A stretch of 64,000 nt of DNA from Leptodontidium sp. MPI-SDFR-AT-0119 (Eukaryota > Ascomycota > Leotiomycetes > Helotiales > Leptodontidiaceae). Position numbers and translations under genes: made by a program. The notes beneath the pieces are model-generated. The model ran no database searches. It was not told the DNA's origin and worked only from the letters and a program-made list of their open reading frames with translations. The DNA lies in NCBI GenBank assembly GCA_020726505.1, contig JAHLEZ010000003.1, positions 2,542,001 through 2,606,000 of the forward strand, given 5' to 3'. Below, piece after piece: positions 36,626-47,886 of the stretch (positions are counted from its first letter, which is position 1; each line of letters starts with the position of its first letter).

Positions 36626-37780
36626 TCACTCAGAGCTAGTACTGAAGTAATACCCATCCCATAAATACAAATAATCATCCAACACACCGCTCACTAAACT
36701 CGGCAACTTCTCGCTAGCACTATGCAAGAAGCCCTTCGTGATATTCTCATAGAACGCACCACGCATAGCCCACCATCCCATCGCCCACCCCCTCTTCCCC
36801 CACTGCTCTCTTTCCAACGCCGTCGTTCTCAACCCATCTTTCCTCAATTGCCTAGCCGCATACTCGATACTCAAACCCAGCAGCCACGGCTGCCAGTTCT
36901 TCTTATCGCGACTCCGCGACATGGCAACCGCATACACAACTGGCTGCAAGATGTGCAGGAGCTCTGCTAACTGTGCCGACCCGACGGTCTTGTTGAGCAG
37001 CGCGGAGGGTGCTTTGATATCGTCTGCCGTCAAGACTTTCGAGAGGAGGTAACTCGAGATATCACTCGGGTTCGGCAGGGACGGTAAGCTCAATCCCGTC
37101 CTCTTCATCCTGTATTCTTTCTCACCCCTCCTCGGCCGCTCCCTCTCCCTCTCCCTAATCTCACTAAATCCCTCATCCTCAAAGCCCTCCCCTTCTCCAT
37201 CCCCCTCCACCTCACTCTCCCCCTCCGACTCGGGAATAACCTCCCTCTCCGGCAACGGCGGCGTAACAAGCGGTCTCGAATTCGTAATCCTCAACAAACA
37301 CAGTCTACAAACAGACTTAAGTACCTCTAATATAACAACCACCCTCCACCTAACCCTCTCCCCCTTCCTCTTCGCCATCATCTCCCACAATAGCTGCGTA
37401 TACTGCACGACCGCCAACGCCGTCGCAACCCTCCTGTAGAACCGCGAGTGCCCGACCCAGAACTTCGTGTACCGGTTATGACTACTCTGCTGCGTGGGCG
37501 ACGGCATGCCGGGCAGCTTCGCCACGACCCGCGTGAGCAGAGTGTCATGGTAGAGAGATAGTAACTGGATCGAGGAGTGGAGGGATTCGGACGCGAGTTC
37601 GGCGTCCCGGAATCGGCCGGGGATTATGTATGTTAAGGAGCGAAGGGCGGATTCGATTTGTGTCACGGACGATTGGTTCTTGGTTATGAATGTGCTGTAG
37701 AGGGAGAGGATGTGTCGGGGAGAGGGCGGTGCCCGAAGGGGTGGGATGTGTTTGTTGGCGGCGGTTTTGAGGGTTTCCAT
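36626..37780 (-). CDS. pex16: peroxisomal membrane protein PEX16
   Basis: A single-exon ORF of 384 residues, the usual fungal length. It matches PEX16 in order: the N-terminal region LYSTFITKNQSSVTQIESAL then RSLTYIIPGRFRDAELASES, a helix YTQLLWEMMAKRKGERVRWR, VVVILEVLKSVCRLCLLR, then a variable acidic loop. A central ILQPVVYAVAMSRSRDKKNW leads into WQPWLLGLSIEYAARQL, and the C-terminal helical part carries GWWAMRGAFYENITK. PEX16 is an integral membrane protein that, with PEX3, recruits peroxisomal membrane proteins from the ER. The acidic loop (residues about 185-215) is low complexity and probably variable between species. Confidence 0.92.
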   Translation of the reverse strand: METLKTAANKHIPPLRAPPSPRHILSLYSTFITKNQSSVTQIESALRSLTYIIPGRFRDAELASESLHSSIQLLSLYHDTLLTRVVAKLPGMPSPTQQSSHNRYTKFWVGHSRFYRRVATALAVVQYTQLLWEMMAKRKGERVRWRVVVILEVLKSVCRLCLLRITNSRPLVTPPLPEREVIPESEGESEVEGDGEGEGFEDEGFSEIRERERERPRRGEKEYRMKRTGLSLPSLPNPSDISSYLLSKVLTADDIKAPSALLNKTVGSAQLAELLHILQPVVYAVAMSRSRDKKNWQPWLLGLSIEYAARQLRKDGLRTTALEREQWGKRGWAMGWWAMRGAFYENITKGFLHSASEKLPSLVSGVLDDYLYLWDGYYFSTSSE

Positions 37781-38834
37781 TTTGATGGCTTGAGTTGGGG
37801 GCTTGAAGTTGTAGATTTAGGTTGTAGGTTGTAGGTTGGCTGTTTGGGTGCTCTGGCCGGCGTGCGCCAGATGAGCTTTAGAAGGGAACGAAAGGAATGT
37901 AGTGAGTTGGACGTCGTGGTGAGGTTGATGCGTTAATGGACGAGGTTGGACGCATCATCGCGATGCGCTGCACTGCCGAGGTTCGTGGCACGTGGGATTG
38001 GAATGACTCGCTTGGCTTCCATTCAGGGGAGATGAAGTAGGTCATCAAAACAAAGGACTCGAGAGTCAAGACGAGTTCACCAATGACATGGTAAACAAAA
38101 GAGCTCTTTAAAGACATTTTTGGGAGATGGAAATGCACGATCTCTAAAATTTAAACAAAATTCAAGAATTTCATTAAACCCCTTCTTAGTAATCCACTTA
38201 TAAGTGATTTCGCTCTCCATCGCTTGAAATATGTGAACGGGGAATATTTTACACCAGGATTATACCCGATCTGGATGAAGAAATATTAAAGAGCGGCTTC
38301 AACTGTACGACTAGGGATTTATGAAAGTATTTTTGTTCAGCACCGCTTTTGTCGTTCACGGGAAGGACGATGTCCCGAAACTATACTACTCTTCGTTGGA
38401 ATCGGTGAATTTCATCCAGGCTCCTTGTACTGAAGCCCGTCGTTTATTTCTACACCTGTGGTATTAAATATATGCCAAATGCTGTGTAGTTTGTTTGAAA
38501 CTTCCTCCAGGCGAGGCACTGGTTGAGTCAAACAAATCCGAACTCGCCTTCTCTTATCGTTGGAGAGGGGGGTTTGCCTTCGAACGGGATGTTCGGTTCC
38601 TTAGAGATATAATTCTCATTCCACATTGAGATCTGCCAGGATTATTTCGTGGTGACAGTTGTGGACTTGGTACGGTATGATCTGAAGGACAAGAGCTGTG
38701 ATATTATGGTGTATTCAGCAGGGACCTATCTATTGTTTCATTAAACTATTTACTTGATAAAATATGATAACAGCCTCGCTCCCTCCAATTTATATTCGAT
38801 GTCCCTTCCTCTCCCTACATAATCCGATCATCAA
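37781..38834. other. intergenic, 1.05 kb
   Basis: Between PEX16 and the downstream end of the MFS gene on the same strand. AT-rich after 38150; no supported gene. Confidence 0.4.
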
Positions 38835-40590
38835 TCAAGTCTGGAACCTAAAGTTCTCATTCTTCAAATCAGTGGTATCATTAAATCCAGTCATAGCAGC
38901 AGCATCACGACTCGCCACACCATTCGCATCCCTCTTCTTATTCAAAGCCCGCAAATAAAACATAAAAGTCAACAAGAGCAAGAACGTCAAGCTCATGAAA
39001 ACAAGAATGATGATGAACGCCGTCGGGTAGTGCTGTTTCTCCTCCTGCGTAAGGACAGTGATTGGAGCGATACCGTTGCTGATGCAGTAGCTTGCCCAGA
39101 CCAGACCAGCGGTGATGGCTTTCTTGGTGTGGCCTGCTGTGTTGGCTGCCATGAGGGCGAGGGTCATGACATAGGTTGTGGAGAATACGGCCATCATGTA
39201 GAAACCCCACAGTGGGACGCCGCGGTTGGATTTTTTGGATGCCCAGCTTTCGGATTGCCAGACCATGGTACTACCAGCTATGACTGGCAGGCAGCAGAAC
39301 ATAGCGATAAAGGTACGGGTGTTTCGGACGTAGCAGGAGATGAGTCCTCCGACGAGGAGGAAGACAAAAGCCCAGACTCCGGCACCACCGAGGAGAAGGA
39401 CTGTTCGGAGGGTTGAAAACTATGTGGGAGTTAGGTTTAATCGACGCTGATACTTGTGGAATCCAAACTTACCCCAAATGACTTGACAATGATAGAACCG
39501 AACCCCGTTACAGCACCGTTGGTGAAGTTGCACAGGAAAGTGATGGAGACATAAAACCACGTCTTCGGATCCGTGAGTGCTTCCTTGATCTGTTCCATTT
39601 TGACGGTCTTGTTCTCGAGTCCAATCTGCTCCCATCGCATACGCTCAACAGCAACAATTTTCTGCTCCTTCGTCAAGAAATATGCTGTAAGCGGGCTATC
39701 AGGAAGGAGGAACCACAGTGCTGCTCCCCAAACCGAAGTGATGCTCCCAATGATCATGAACTGGTAGCGCCAGGCAGGCATTGGTCCATTGATCTGTCCA
39801 ATGCCGTATAGAATGAGCGTTCCTATCAGTGTGCCGATACCGACGGAAGAGTACCAGATGGCGTAACGAAGAGGTTGTTCTTGACGCTTGTACCACATGG
39901 CTGTGATGAGTGAGAATGCTGGTGCGATGCCTGCTTCCGTGAAGCCGAGGAAGAATCGCTGAACGAGAAGACCTGGATAGCTTTTTATAGCGACTGTGCA
40001 GACTGTGACTCCGCCCCAAACGAACATGGTAATCGAAACATATTTGCCGAGAGGGAATCGCTGGGAGAAGTATACACCTGGCAAGACTGTATTTTGTCAG
40101 TCTGGGTGCGAGTATAAAAGAGGAGTGGATAGGTACTCACGGCCCAGAAGGTAGCCCCAATAGAATATCAAACTCGCGTACGAGTATCTTTGCGTTTTGA
40201 TAACAGCAGTTTTGCCGTTAAAGCCACTGGAAAATTCAGCACTACTCTTATCTATCGCATCCTCCAGTAGTATCCCCTGCAAGTGACTTACATTTCAAGT
40301 AGATCCAAATCAGTCAGAATACCAAACAAGGCAGCTCCCGTCAAGCAAGCCTTGTCCAGGTACTGGAACGCAAAAGAGAGAAACATGACCGGGACTAGAA
40401 ACATATCCACGCGACGGAGAACAGCTTTCTCCTCCTCTGGAGTGATATCGGCTGCGATGGCAGTATCGACGAGCTGCCCAGCAATGTCACCGCTGCTAAC
40501 ATGGTTCCCCTTTTCGTACGCGACATCGTCTGAACCACGAGTAGTGTTTGGTGCGATAGCCTCGCCTATGTTATCCGTTTGCTTCGTCAT
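38835..40590 (-). CDS. MFS transporter, anion:cation symporter (Dal5/Tna1-like) family
   Basis: Four exons (40590-40292, 40226-40141, 40086-39473, 39419-38835) encode 527 residues. Features of the allantoate/nicotinate permease family are present: the N-terminal cytosolic tail ends at AVLRRVDMFLVPVMFLSFAF, followed by LDKACLTGAALFGILTDL. The sequence continues with IFYWGYLLG (across an intron), FSQRFPLGKYVS, the RFFLGFTEAGIAPAFSLITA loop with MWYKRQEQPLRYAIWYSS, a long central loop with LTKEQKIVAVERMRW, and six C-terminal helices. It should sit in the plasma membrane and import an organic anion such as a vitamin, ureide or carboxylate by proton symport; the substrate cannot be read. A TTG upstream of the ATG is ignored. 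Confidence 0.88.
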
Positions 40591-42411
40591 GTTGTCGACT
40601 GGCTCCAAAAATAAAATAAAGATAGGATGTCAACAGCAACCACAAAACTTTTAGCAGGAAAGCGTAGGGGGGGCCTGCTCATATTTCAATGTGCACAACC
40701 AACTCCATCATCCGCCACTTACTTCCCCACCGGCTCCAGGTCACCGCGGCGCCCCGGGTTTTCACAAGGAGAAAGCTCATTATCGCCCCCCTCAGTGGAA
40801 GGCAGCTAAGAATCCAAGGCGCTGCAATCAATATCCCAAGACTCATGGCAGAAATTCAAAGCGGCAAACTAAACAGGATCTGGATCTTCCCCGAAAGTGT
40901 TTGTAACACATGCTTAAAAGAGACGGTCTTCTGACAGGGATGACTGAATGGAGAGTTGAATGACGAGGACGGATTGGAGGACGACATCCATGTCTCTTGG
41001 CTTCCCGTATCGTGATCATATTTCTCGCTCTCCTCAAAAGCTCCAGGTTGTCCGTGTTCGCCAAGGATTGTGGAGTTGCACCACAACCCCGCGATCATGG
41101 TCCTTGGCGGCACATTGGTTATTTTGTGGCTCGCTGACCAATGAGCTGAGCTGATATTACCTGATGCGGTTATTGGCGCAGCTGTTGGTCGGGATACAAT
41201 CAGCTCTGGGACACAATGTTAAATACCGAGAATACCCAGACCTTGGAAAACTTTATTGTAAGCAAACAAGGAGGTATGAGACGAAAAAGGGAGCACTCTC
41301 CGAGTCACCGAGGCAAGCGAGCAACAACAAATGTCCACTGAAGCACGTGAAGGGCCCCCAATATTTGCGTTGAAGGTCTTGATTAACTTACCTGTGTGAC
41401 TTGATTTGAAATGAGGATATTGTTGTACGTTGTTGTGTCTGGGAAATATTGTGCAGGGAAAAGAAAGGATGACTTGAAGATGTGTGTTAGTGGGGAACGG
41501 TGTGCTGACGTCTGAATTCAATCTAGAGCTAATGCACCCGAATTCAGTTTTAGATATTTTAATTCATTGTTTTTCTACACAGTCAACAACTAAGCCTTAG
41601 GTGCTACTCTTAGATGGCGGCTTAGTCTTAAATAATTAGGTCATGAGTTGTTTTCAGATAGTAGGTTACCCTTCCGCATGAATCCTTGCTTTGGTTAATG
41701 GCGTTTGTGTATAAGATGACTGGAATATAGGTTCAAAGTGATCTCGTTGATAATCAGTTCTATAGTAAATACTAAGGTTGAAAAATAATTAACTTTAGAA
41801 TGAGGGCTTAAGTGGTGTTGTTAACAATAGCCTCTATAATAAACAGCAAGAATGTACTTTGAGCAGATAACTGGACAAAGGGCTCAAAATGATCTCACCA
41901 CCAATGAGTTCTGCAATTCACAACAAGGCTATACAATAGTCACTTCTAAAACGGCTGGGATGGAGGTTCACTTTATTTCGTTAATGATGTGGTTTTGCAG
42001 TAAACTTTCCAAAACCGTTGAAAAGAGTGTTTAATTTTCTAGCCAAATATGTACTCAAAGCTAGTAATAGTTTGTGCAGTGGTCAGTAGAGAATGTGGGA
42101 GTAAAATATTCACTTCTACAAGTATAGCCAACAGTAGGACCGCAGAAAATAGTTGGGATAAGGGCTCGACTAATCTCGCTAGTAAATAGTGCGGGAAGTT
42201 TTTGATTATTGATTGTTATAAAGTGAACAAGATCTGGGTTTATTGACTATCTTGGGAGGTTAGGTAAAGCTGTATATCTGTTGCTATCTATCTATCTATC
42301 TACTCTTAAGATTGCAAAGGGGCTCAATCAAACCCGTTTCTAAGCTTCAAAAAATGCCCCTCAAACCAATGGAAATATTTACAGCACATGCATGACATGA
42401 TTTTCGTATAC
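40591..42411. other. gene-poor region, AT-rich from 41520
   Basis: 1.8 kb without supported genes. Between 41520 and 42330 the sequence is AT-rich and contains diverged, loosely repeated words such as GGCTCAAAATGATCTCAC and GGCTCGACTAATCTCGCT (about 41881 and 42164), with a third weaker match near 41730, suggesting an old repeat. A short CTAT microsatellite lies at 42284-42302. Confidence 0.45.
42284..42302. repeat. CTAT tetranucleotide microsatellite
   Basis: About four to five CTAT units in the AT-rich stretch. Confidence 0.8.
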
Positions 42412-44229
42412 TCAAGTAAAATCATAAACCATAAGCGCCTGTCTCCCAACTCTCCCATTCTCCTTCAACACAATAACAACCTCGTCATCAAACCCAACCC
42501 ACCTCCTACTGCCTTCAAGATCACCCTCATATGTCTCAGCACTGAAGTCCCTGAACCTATGCACTTCCCCATCCGAAGCGTCCTTATCGTCTTTAGAGCC
42601 AGTAGGTCTAACAACCACGCTCTTCTCCACACCTAACCTTCCCCTTCTCTTCAACCCGGCGTTGACTCCGCTTGAAGAGCTACCTAAGCCGCCTTCGAGC
42701 TCCCAGACGCGCAATTCGTTGCCTCGTGTGGAGACACTGACGGCTTTCCCTCTGGGCGTGATCTCAGCTGATGAGACTGAGGATGTGTGACCCCAGAGTT
42801 TCGTCCCGGATGTAATACTTAGTGTTGACGCTGTTGATGTACAGAGGTATAGAGTCAGTGTGTTATCCGGGTGTGTTGCAAGGATATACGGATGGGAGTA
42901 CGACAGTGAAGTCGGACAGCTATTTTCGCTTCTCGAAACGCTTCCTGTCGTGTTCTCAGAGACTGGAGATGGTGAAGTTGGTGTTGAGAATGTCGATGGT
43001 AGGATGGAGGTGAAGCCTTGTGGTAGGGCGGATGTGAGGCGGGAGAATATCACGCTTCCGGTGGTGAGGGAGAGGTGTAATTCTTGGAGTCCAACAGTGT
43101 AGCCAGAGGTGTAGGTTCGGAGGGTGTAGGCAATGCTTGCTATGAGTGTTGTCGGAGTTGTGCGGATTGAAAGTGAGAGTGGCGGCCAGGAGGTATGAGA
43201 TTTGAGGGATGCTAGAAGACGGGGTTGACCTGGCTGATCCAATGAGGGAGAAAGCTCTGGATCCTCCTGGAGCGCTGATGCTGGCAACGATGTCTCTTCC
43301 TCAAGTTCATTTCCTTCTTGAAACTCTTCCGCTACTTCGGAGGGTGCCCTTGAAGCGTCGGAAGATACAACCTCGTCTATGGCAAGTGGAGTAAACGAGT
43401 ACAAAGACAGCAGCTGCTCCTCCGTAATAGTCAACAAATACGGGAACGCATAAGCAACAGCGCTCAGCGTCCCATTACTCGAAGGAGGGTGGTGATGGCC
43501 CTCCACAAATATCCTCTCTACAACATCTAACTTCCAAGTCCTCCACCCACCATCTTCAAAACCCACAGCAACACCAAGCCCACCACTCCCATCCTGCTCA
43601 TCCACAGCCAAACAAGTAGGGATATCTTCCCCGCCAAGCACAAGCTGCGCAATAAGTCCCTTCCCTTTCAAATCCCAGCCTCTCAACCCATCATCCGTAT
43701 CAACAGTCAACACAACACCATCCGCCATCCTAACCAACATTCCTGTACTCTTCTCCTCTCTAAGTCTGATCTCCCTGACTTCGCACACGCCTCGACTCCA
43801 ATTATGACGTAACTTGTATCTGCCCTTCCAATCCGTCCTCTTGCCATCTCCCCTATTGACTAGCACATCTTCGCTCAGCCATTTGCTCCTCCGGGAACTG
43901 AATACTAGGGATTCATCTCGCGGTGGCGCATTCTTAATACCAGGTATACGTAGAGCTCTAGGCAAGACGAAGCGGTCATAGTAGAGGTTCTTCCATATCT
44001 GAGAATCGGAAGATAGGCGGTAGAAGCGGTGGGAGACGAGATGGCTGCGGAGGAGGGTTGGGAGGGGTAGGAGATGGAGGATACGGATTAGGAGCTCATC
44101 CGAGAGTTTGGAGATATAGTCAAGGGTACGTGGAGCTGCTTGTGATGATGATTGATGACCGCGAGCTCGCTTTTGGATTGGGAGAGCAGTGTCGGGGCTT
44201 GCGATTGAGCGGCGACGTTTGGGAGGCAT
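42412..44229 (-). CDS. F-box protein with WD40-like repeats
   Basis: A single ORF of 605 residues. After a basic, possibly nuclear N-terminus (PPKRRRS) an F-box follows at about 37-80: YISKLSDELLIRILHLLPLP then LRSHLVSHRFYRLSSDSQIW. A W-KGRYKLRHNW segment typical of fungal F-box/WD proteins links to a degenerate beta-propeller. Its recognisable strands include VVLTVDTDDGLRGWDL, GLGVAVGFEDGGWRTWKLD, and near the C-terminus LWGHTSSVSSAEITPRGKAV followed by STRGNELRVWEL. F-box proteins recruit substrates to SCF ubiquitin ligases; the target is unknown. The insert at about 310-350 is Glu/Ser-rich. No introns were seen. Confidence 0.85.
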   Translation of the reverse strand: MPPKRRRSIASPDTALPIQKRARGHQSSSQAAPRTLDYISKLSDELLIRILHLLPLPTLLRSHLVSHRFYRLSSDSQIWKNLYYDRFVLPRALRIPGIKNAPPRDESLVFSSRRSKWLSEDVLVNRGDGKRTDWKGRYKLRHNWSRGVCEVREIRLREEKSTGMLVRMADGVVLTVDTDDGLRGWDLKGKGLIAQLVLGGEDIPTCLAVDEQDGSGGLGVAVGFEDGGWRTWKLDVVERIFVEGHHHPPSSNGTLSAVAYAFPYLLTITEEQLLSLYSFTPLAIDEVVSSDASRAPSEVAEEFQEGNELEEETSLPASALQEDPELSPSLDQPGQPRLLASLKSHTSWPPLSLSIRTTPTTLIASIAYTLRTYTSGYTVGLQELHLSLTTGSVIFSRLTSALPQGFTSILPSTFSTPTSPSPVSENTTGSVSRSENSCPTSLSYSHPYILATHPDNTLTLYLCTSTASTLSITSGTKLWGHTSSVSSAEITPRGKAVSVSTRGNELRVWELEGGLGSSSSGVNAGLKRRGRLGVEKSVVVRPTGSKDDKDASDGEVHRFRDFSAETYEGDLEGSRRWVGFDDEVVIVLKENGRVGRQALMVYDFT

Positions 44230-44830
44230 TTGCTGGGTCGTTGATGTTGAGGGGATTGTGTTGTTCCATCCACTTTGCGTCGATTTGATATCTGGGGCTT
44301 ATCGTTATTGCCGATCTACGCCAAGCTATTCTGCTGAGGCTTTCGAATTCGGCCCCTGTTCTCCAGGACTCACTTTACTTCACTTCAAGTTTTCGAGAAG
44401 AATGTTTTGAGACAAAAGTCTTCAATTTCCAGTGGATGTACTTAACTTGTTGCCTTTCAATCTTGGGCGTATTGGCTACATCTCATGATCACTCATAAGA
44501 TAAGTCCTTTGGCACTGAAGACAATTTTGAAAATTCAAAGCGAATCAAGCTGTTAGAAGATGCGAATTCAGTCGGAAGTTTAGCTGTCTAATTCTGACTA
44601 GTGACGAGATATAGTCTTTGTCTCCCTGAAGCTCATTTGCCTTTACAAAATCTTGAGGTTTTCATATCGCCGAATCTTACACGGGACCATACAAAAGCAA
44701 TTTGAAGAAGTGTTATACGCAAGCAAGATTATATGCCACCTTTCCATAAGAAGGAATATTTCCAAATTCCTCCCGTTTACAGACTACCTCTTCAAAAGCC
44801 CCCGCTCTTGTCATGTACTCACAAGCGTTT
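44230..44830. other. intergenic, 600 bp
   Basis: Between the F-box promoter side and the 3' end of the gene at 44831. No gene seen. Confidence 0.4.
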
Positions 44831-45630
44831 CTACCATTCTTTGGCCAGAGCCAATTTGCCACGACTCAAGCCATGATTGAAAGCTCCAGAAGCCAACGCA
44901 GGTAAGAAATTTGCCTTCATGCTACCTGGTCCTGGAGCAGCTGAAGAGGATAACAGCCAGCGCAATGAGTCGGGAGGCAAGCCTGCAGAAAAGATTTAAT
45001 GCTAGACTAGAAATCCTCAAAACAAATAGTAGTATCCCATACATACCCTCAATCCCCCCATAAAGAACCGACCCAGAAGGAAGAAGTGAAGCGTCGTCCC
45101 CAACAGAGTAATCGGAATCGAATTGTACCTCTCCTCCTAGCTACGAGAAGTGACTAGTAAGAAAAAGGGCACGCTGCGTATTGCACTCAAGTGTTATACC
45201 TCGATCAGGAAGCTCAGCACACACCATCTCCGCAACGGCTCTCCCATAGGAAACAAAAGCAGCCCGCCCCCTTTTCCTAGTCCTGGAAGGGACAAGAAAG
45301 GTATGAGAGACACCTAGCCCCTGCTTTTCTGATGCCAATTGCAGACGCGAACATCGCGCCGAACTCTCACGGGCAGACCCGTCACCGCGCAGCTCCTGGA
45401 GGAGGATGAACGGGAGGAAGGCGATGTTTGGTTGGTTTTGAAGAAGTTACTCCGAATTTCTCATATGCAAATTTGGATGATGACGATGATGATCTGGAGA
45501 TCAGATCGGATCTTGATAAGCGTGGGCGGACCAGCGGAAATCTGTTTGTAGCATAGAAAACGAAGCAGGAGAAAGATCGTGAGAAAGTCAGGAGGGTTTT
45601 GATAGCACTTTTAGTGGCGGCTAGCTTAAC
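44831..45630 (-). CDS. unrecognised spliced gene, start unresolved
   Basis: Four exons read coherently on the minus strand: one ending at 45386, then 45282-45200, 45136-45047 and 44982-44831, with stop TAG at 44831-44833. Phases agree at every junction. The protein contains TRKRGRAAFVSYGRAVAEMV, then GGEVQFDSDYSVGDDASLLP and SGSVLYGGIEGLPPDSLRWL, ending LALAKEW. The first exon is Ser/Arg-rich and basic with few acidic residues, like a mitochondrial presequence. Its frame opens near 45630 but shows no ATG before a stop, so the start is missing, lies in a further 5' exon or was mutated. I do not recognise the family and assign no function. A plus-strand ORF over the same bases has no such splicing logic. 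Confidence 0.55.
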
Positions 45631-45869
45631 TTCGTAACTTTAGCGCTGAAAGGCTGGTCATGGCTTCATGTGGGTGGGGATCGGAAGGCCGGTTTGGAGA
45701 CAGGGCAGCTGCTTTCTAACGTTCTTGGCGGGGACGAACTCGACATTGGCGTTGGACACAGCCACCGTGAGACTTCATGAACTGACGCGCAATCAACTTT
45801 CTCCTCCCACAACATCACGAACAGAAGTCCAGATTCTTCAAGAATACATCAAAGAAACCAACATCCAAG

Positions 45870-46384
45870 ATGTGTTTCATATTCACTTGCGGAGAGCACG
45901 GTTCGTTGATTAACCCCACTGCCTTGCTCAGCCCTGTGCGGATCATGGCTTGCTAACTTCCCCCAGAGTTCTCCAAACAGTTACAAGGCTACGAAGGAGT
46001 CTTGTGCCAATGTCATAACTGTGTATGTAGCATCTATCTCGATACCCATCAACCAACAGACAAGGGACTAATGCTGTCCAGGGAAACTACTCCGCCAGAG
46101 TCATCAAGCGCAACCCATGGTTCACCTTCTGCTTCATCCCCGTCATCCCTCTCAGTGTCCACGGCTACGAAGATGTCGTCTGCTCGATCTGCAATTTCGC
46201 ACAGCCCCTCCCGAATAGACAGGACGTGATCGCTATGAAGAATGGCGGCGGCGGAGGGGGCGTACCGTTACAACATCACCAGCAACAAGGAGGTCCTCCG
46301 GCGGGTTGGGGAGGCGGGCCACCGGGTGGAGGTCAAGGAGGGCCAGGTGCTCCTAAGCCGCAACAGAATATGCAGTACGGTTGA
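45870..46384 (+). CDS. small zinc-ribbon protein, 129 aa
   Basis: Three exons (45870-45900, 45967-46022, 46082-46384) encode 129 residues. The first reads MCFIFTCGEH. Exon 2 supplies GVLCQCHNC, and exon 3 continues with GNYSARVIKRNPWFTFCFIP and the second ribbon motif DVVCSICNFAQPL. The two C-x(2)-C knuckles and the hydrophobic WFTFCFIPVIPLS loop match a fungal zinc-ribbon family, sometimes mislabelled as rhodopsin-like. The C-terminal 50 residues are Gly/Pro/Gln-rich. The first donor (GTTCGT) is non-consensus but required. It is probably a small membrane-proximal or cytosolic zinc protein; its role is unknown. Confidence 0.8.
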
Positions 46385-46863
46385 CGATAGCAGTAATGGG
46401 AGAATGAATGTAGGCGTATTGAGGGCTTGATGATATCTGAGGAATGGTTGCAAATGAACATTAGGAATGGCGTCTGCTGGGTCTTCAATTCCGGATATGA
46501 CTCGGGAGTTTGTAGCACATAATTACTGTATGGAGAGGCTAGTAGTAGTAACTTGGATGGGATCACAACAAAGCTCGGCTATGTAAGGCGTCGAGCGATC
46601 AATCAGGTGGCAAAATATGGAATACTTCAGTACATGACGGACTGCACAACTGCCACCTTCTCTCAGATTTAGAACATGCCCAAGTACAAGGTGTGCTATG
46701 TACATGCACTGGAGAAACGTCCTCATGAGCTGGTGATCCTCCCAACCCTTCTGCCACGATCCTAGCCCAAGCAAATGCTGACTTTCGATAAACAAGCGAG
46801 TCCACGAACCAGTGATAGATCTAGTCCACACCGAGTGCTTGCCAGGTTCGTCAAAACACCCAT
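46385..46863. other. convergent 3' region, 479 bp
   Basis: Between the zinc-ribbon gene and the 2EXR gene. No gene seen. Confidence 0.4.
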
Positions 46864-47886
46864 TCATACACAAAGATTCGGGAGCCAGCGTACATATTCT
46901 CTGCGTTCTCCCTTCGATGCCATGAGAGTGCCTCTTCCCGCGTCTTTGGACTTCATAATGTCCCTTTCTGTCTCCTCCTGTTCAAGGAACAAGGGATTTG
47001 CGCAGCGAACATCGAATGGCAATGCGGGAACCTTTGAAGCGACTTCCCTGTAGCCGATAGCCCTCAGGTTATTGCAGATATCGACGAGAACACTGTTGAA
47101 TTTTTCCTTCCCCATCCTTGAAACGACCCCAAACTTTAGCGGGCCATCTCTTTGGTAAGAGTATTGCATGACCTGATTCTGCTGGAATAGGATGAGTTCC
47201 TCTAAATGTTGCTGATTCTCAGACAGTGATAGTAAGTCTTGGTGATGCTTATCATAACCGGAGTAATGCTCATCCAGGTTTTCAAGTTCAATCGCAAGAT
47301 AGCGCAATTCTCTATCTCGGAACTTCCGTCCCAGCTCTTGCAATCGATTAGTATATTGCACGTCACTAATCCAATCAATTGCCTCGAATCCCGACGGACC
47401 GAATATACAGACCCGATCAAAATTCCAGTTGATGTAGATGGTTGCTGGGGCCTCGAAGGTTATTGCTATGGGGCAAGCCCAGGTCCTTGAAGTCTCCTTC
47501 ACTCCAAAATCAAGTGAATAGTGTTGCAGTGCTTCCTTTCTTGATTCCCGGCAAGTTGTGAGGACAGCAGGAAGGGGGCAAGTGGAGTAGAAGTAATATG
47601 GTTGCCAGCCAGCGCCGTCGTCTTTGACACCTATGTACCCGATCTGGAGGACCAAATTCCTAGTGACACGGGAAGCATGGCTCCAAATTTTGAGACGGAG
47701 CTCAGCAGGGAGCTTTGGGAATAGGGTAAATGCGGAGAGCCGGTCCTCAATTCGTTCAAGATTTGAATTTCCCCCGTCCTGGCCAGAGAGTATATATTTG
47801 ATGTCATCCTGAGAGGAGGCATGGTCTGATGTGTGATCAGTAGACGGCACTTGATGGGACTCCGTACCAGCGGTTGATGACTGCAT
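46864..47886 (-). CDS. 2EXR domain protein, 340 aa
   Basis: The ORF is open further upstream, but the ATG at 47886 begins a natural N-terminus (MQSSTAGTESHQV...). The 2EXR motif starts at about residue 57: FTLFPKLPAELRLKIWSHAS. The typical second half follows, with LPAVLTTCRESRKEALQHYS and LDFGVK, then beta-rich segments IYINWNFDRVCI and LRYLAIELENL. 2EXR proteins are widespread and often expanded in Leotiomycetes and other Pezizomycotina, and no biochemical function is established. No signal peptide or membrane helix is seen. Confidence 0.85.
   Translation of the reverse strand: MQSSTAGTESHQVPSTDHTSDHASSQDDIKYILSGQDGGNSNLERIEDRLSAFTLFPKLPAELRLKIWSHASRVTRNLVLQIGYIGVKDDGAGWQPYYFYSTCPLPAVLTTCRESRKEALQHYSLDFGVKETSRTWACPIAITFEAPATIYINWNFDRVCIFGPSGFEAIDWISDVQYTNRLQELGRKFRDRELRYLAIELENLDEHYSGYDKHHQDLLSLSENQQHLEELILFQQNQVMQYSYQRDGPLKFGVVSRMGKEKFNSVLVDICNNLRAIGYREVASKVPALPFDVRCANPLFLEQEETERDIMKSKDAGRGTLMASKGERREYVRWLPNLCV

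Noticed and set aside
45339..45551. Plus-strand ORF with an acidic stretch
   Set aside because: The minus strand has four phase-matched exons over the same region, which is stronger evidence of coding.
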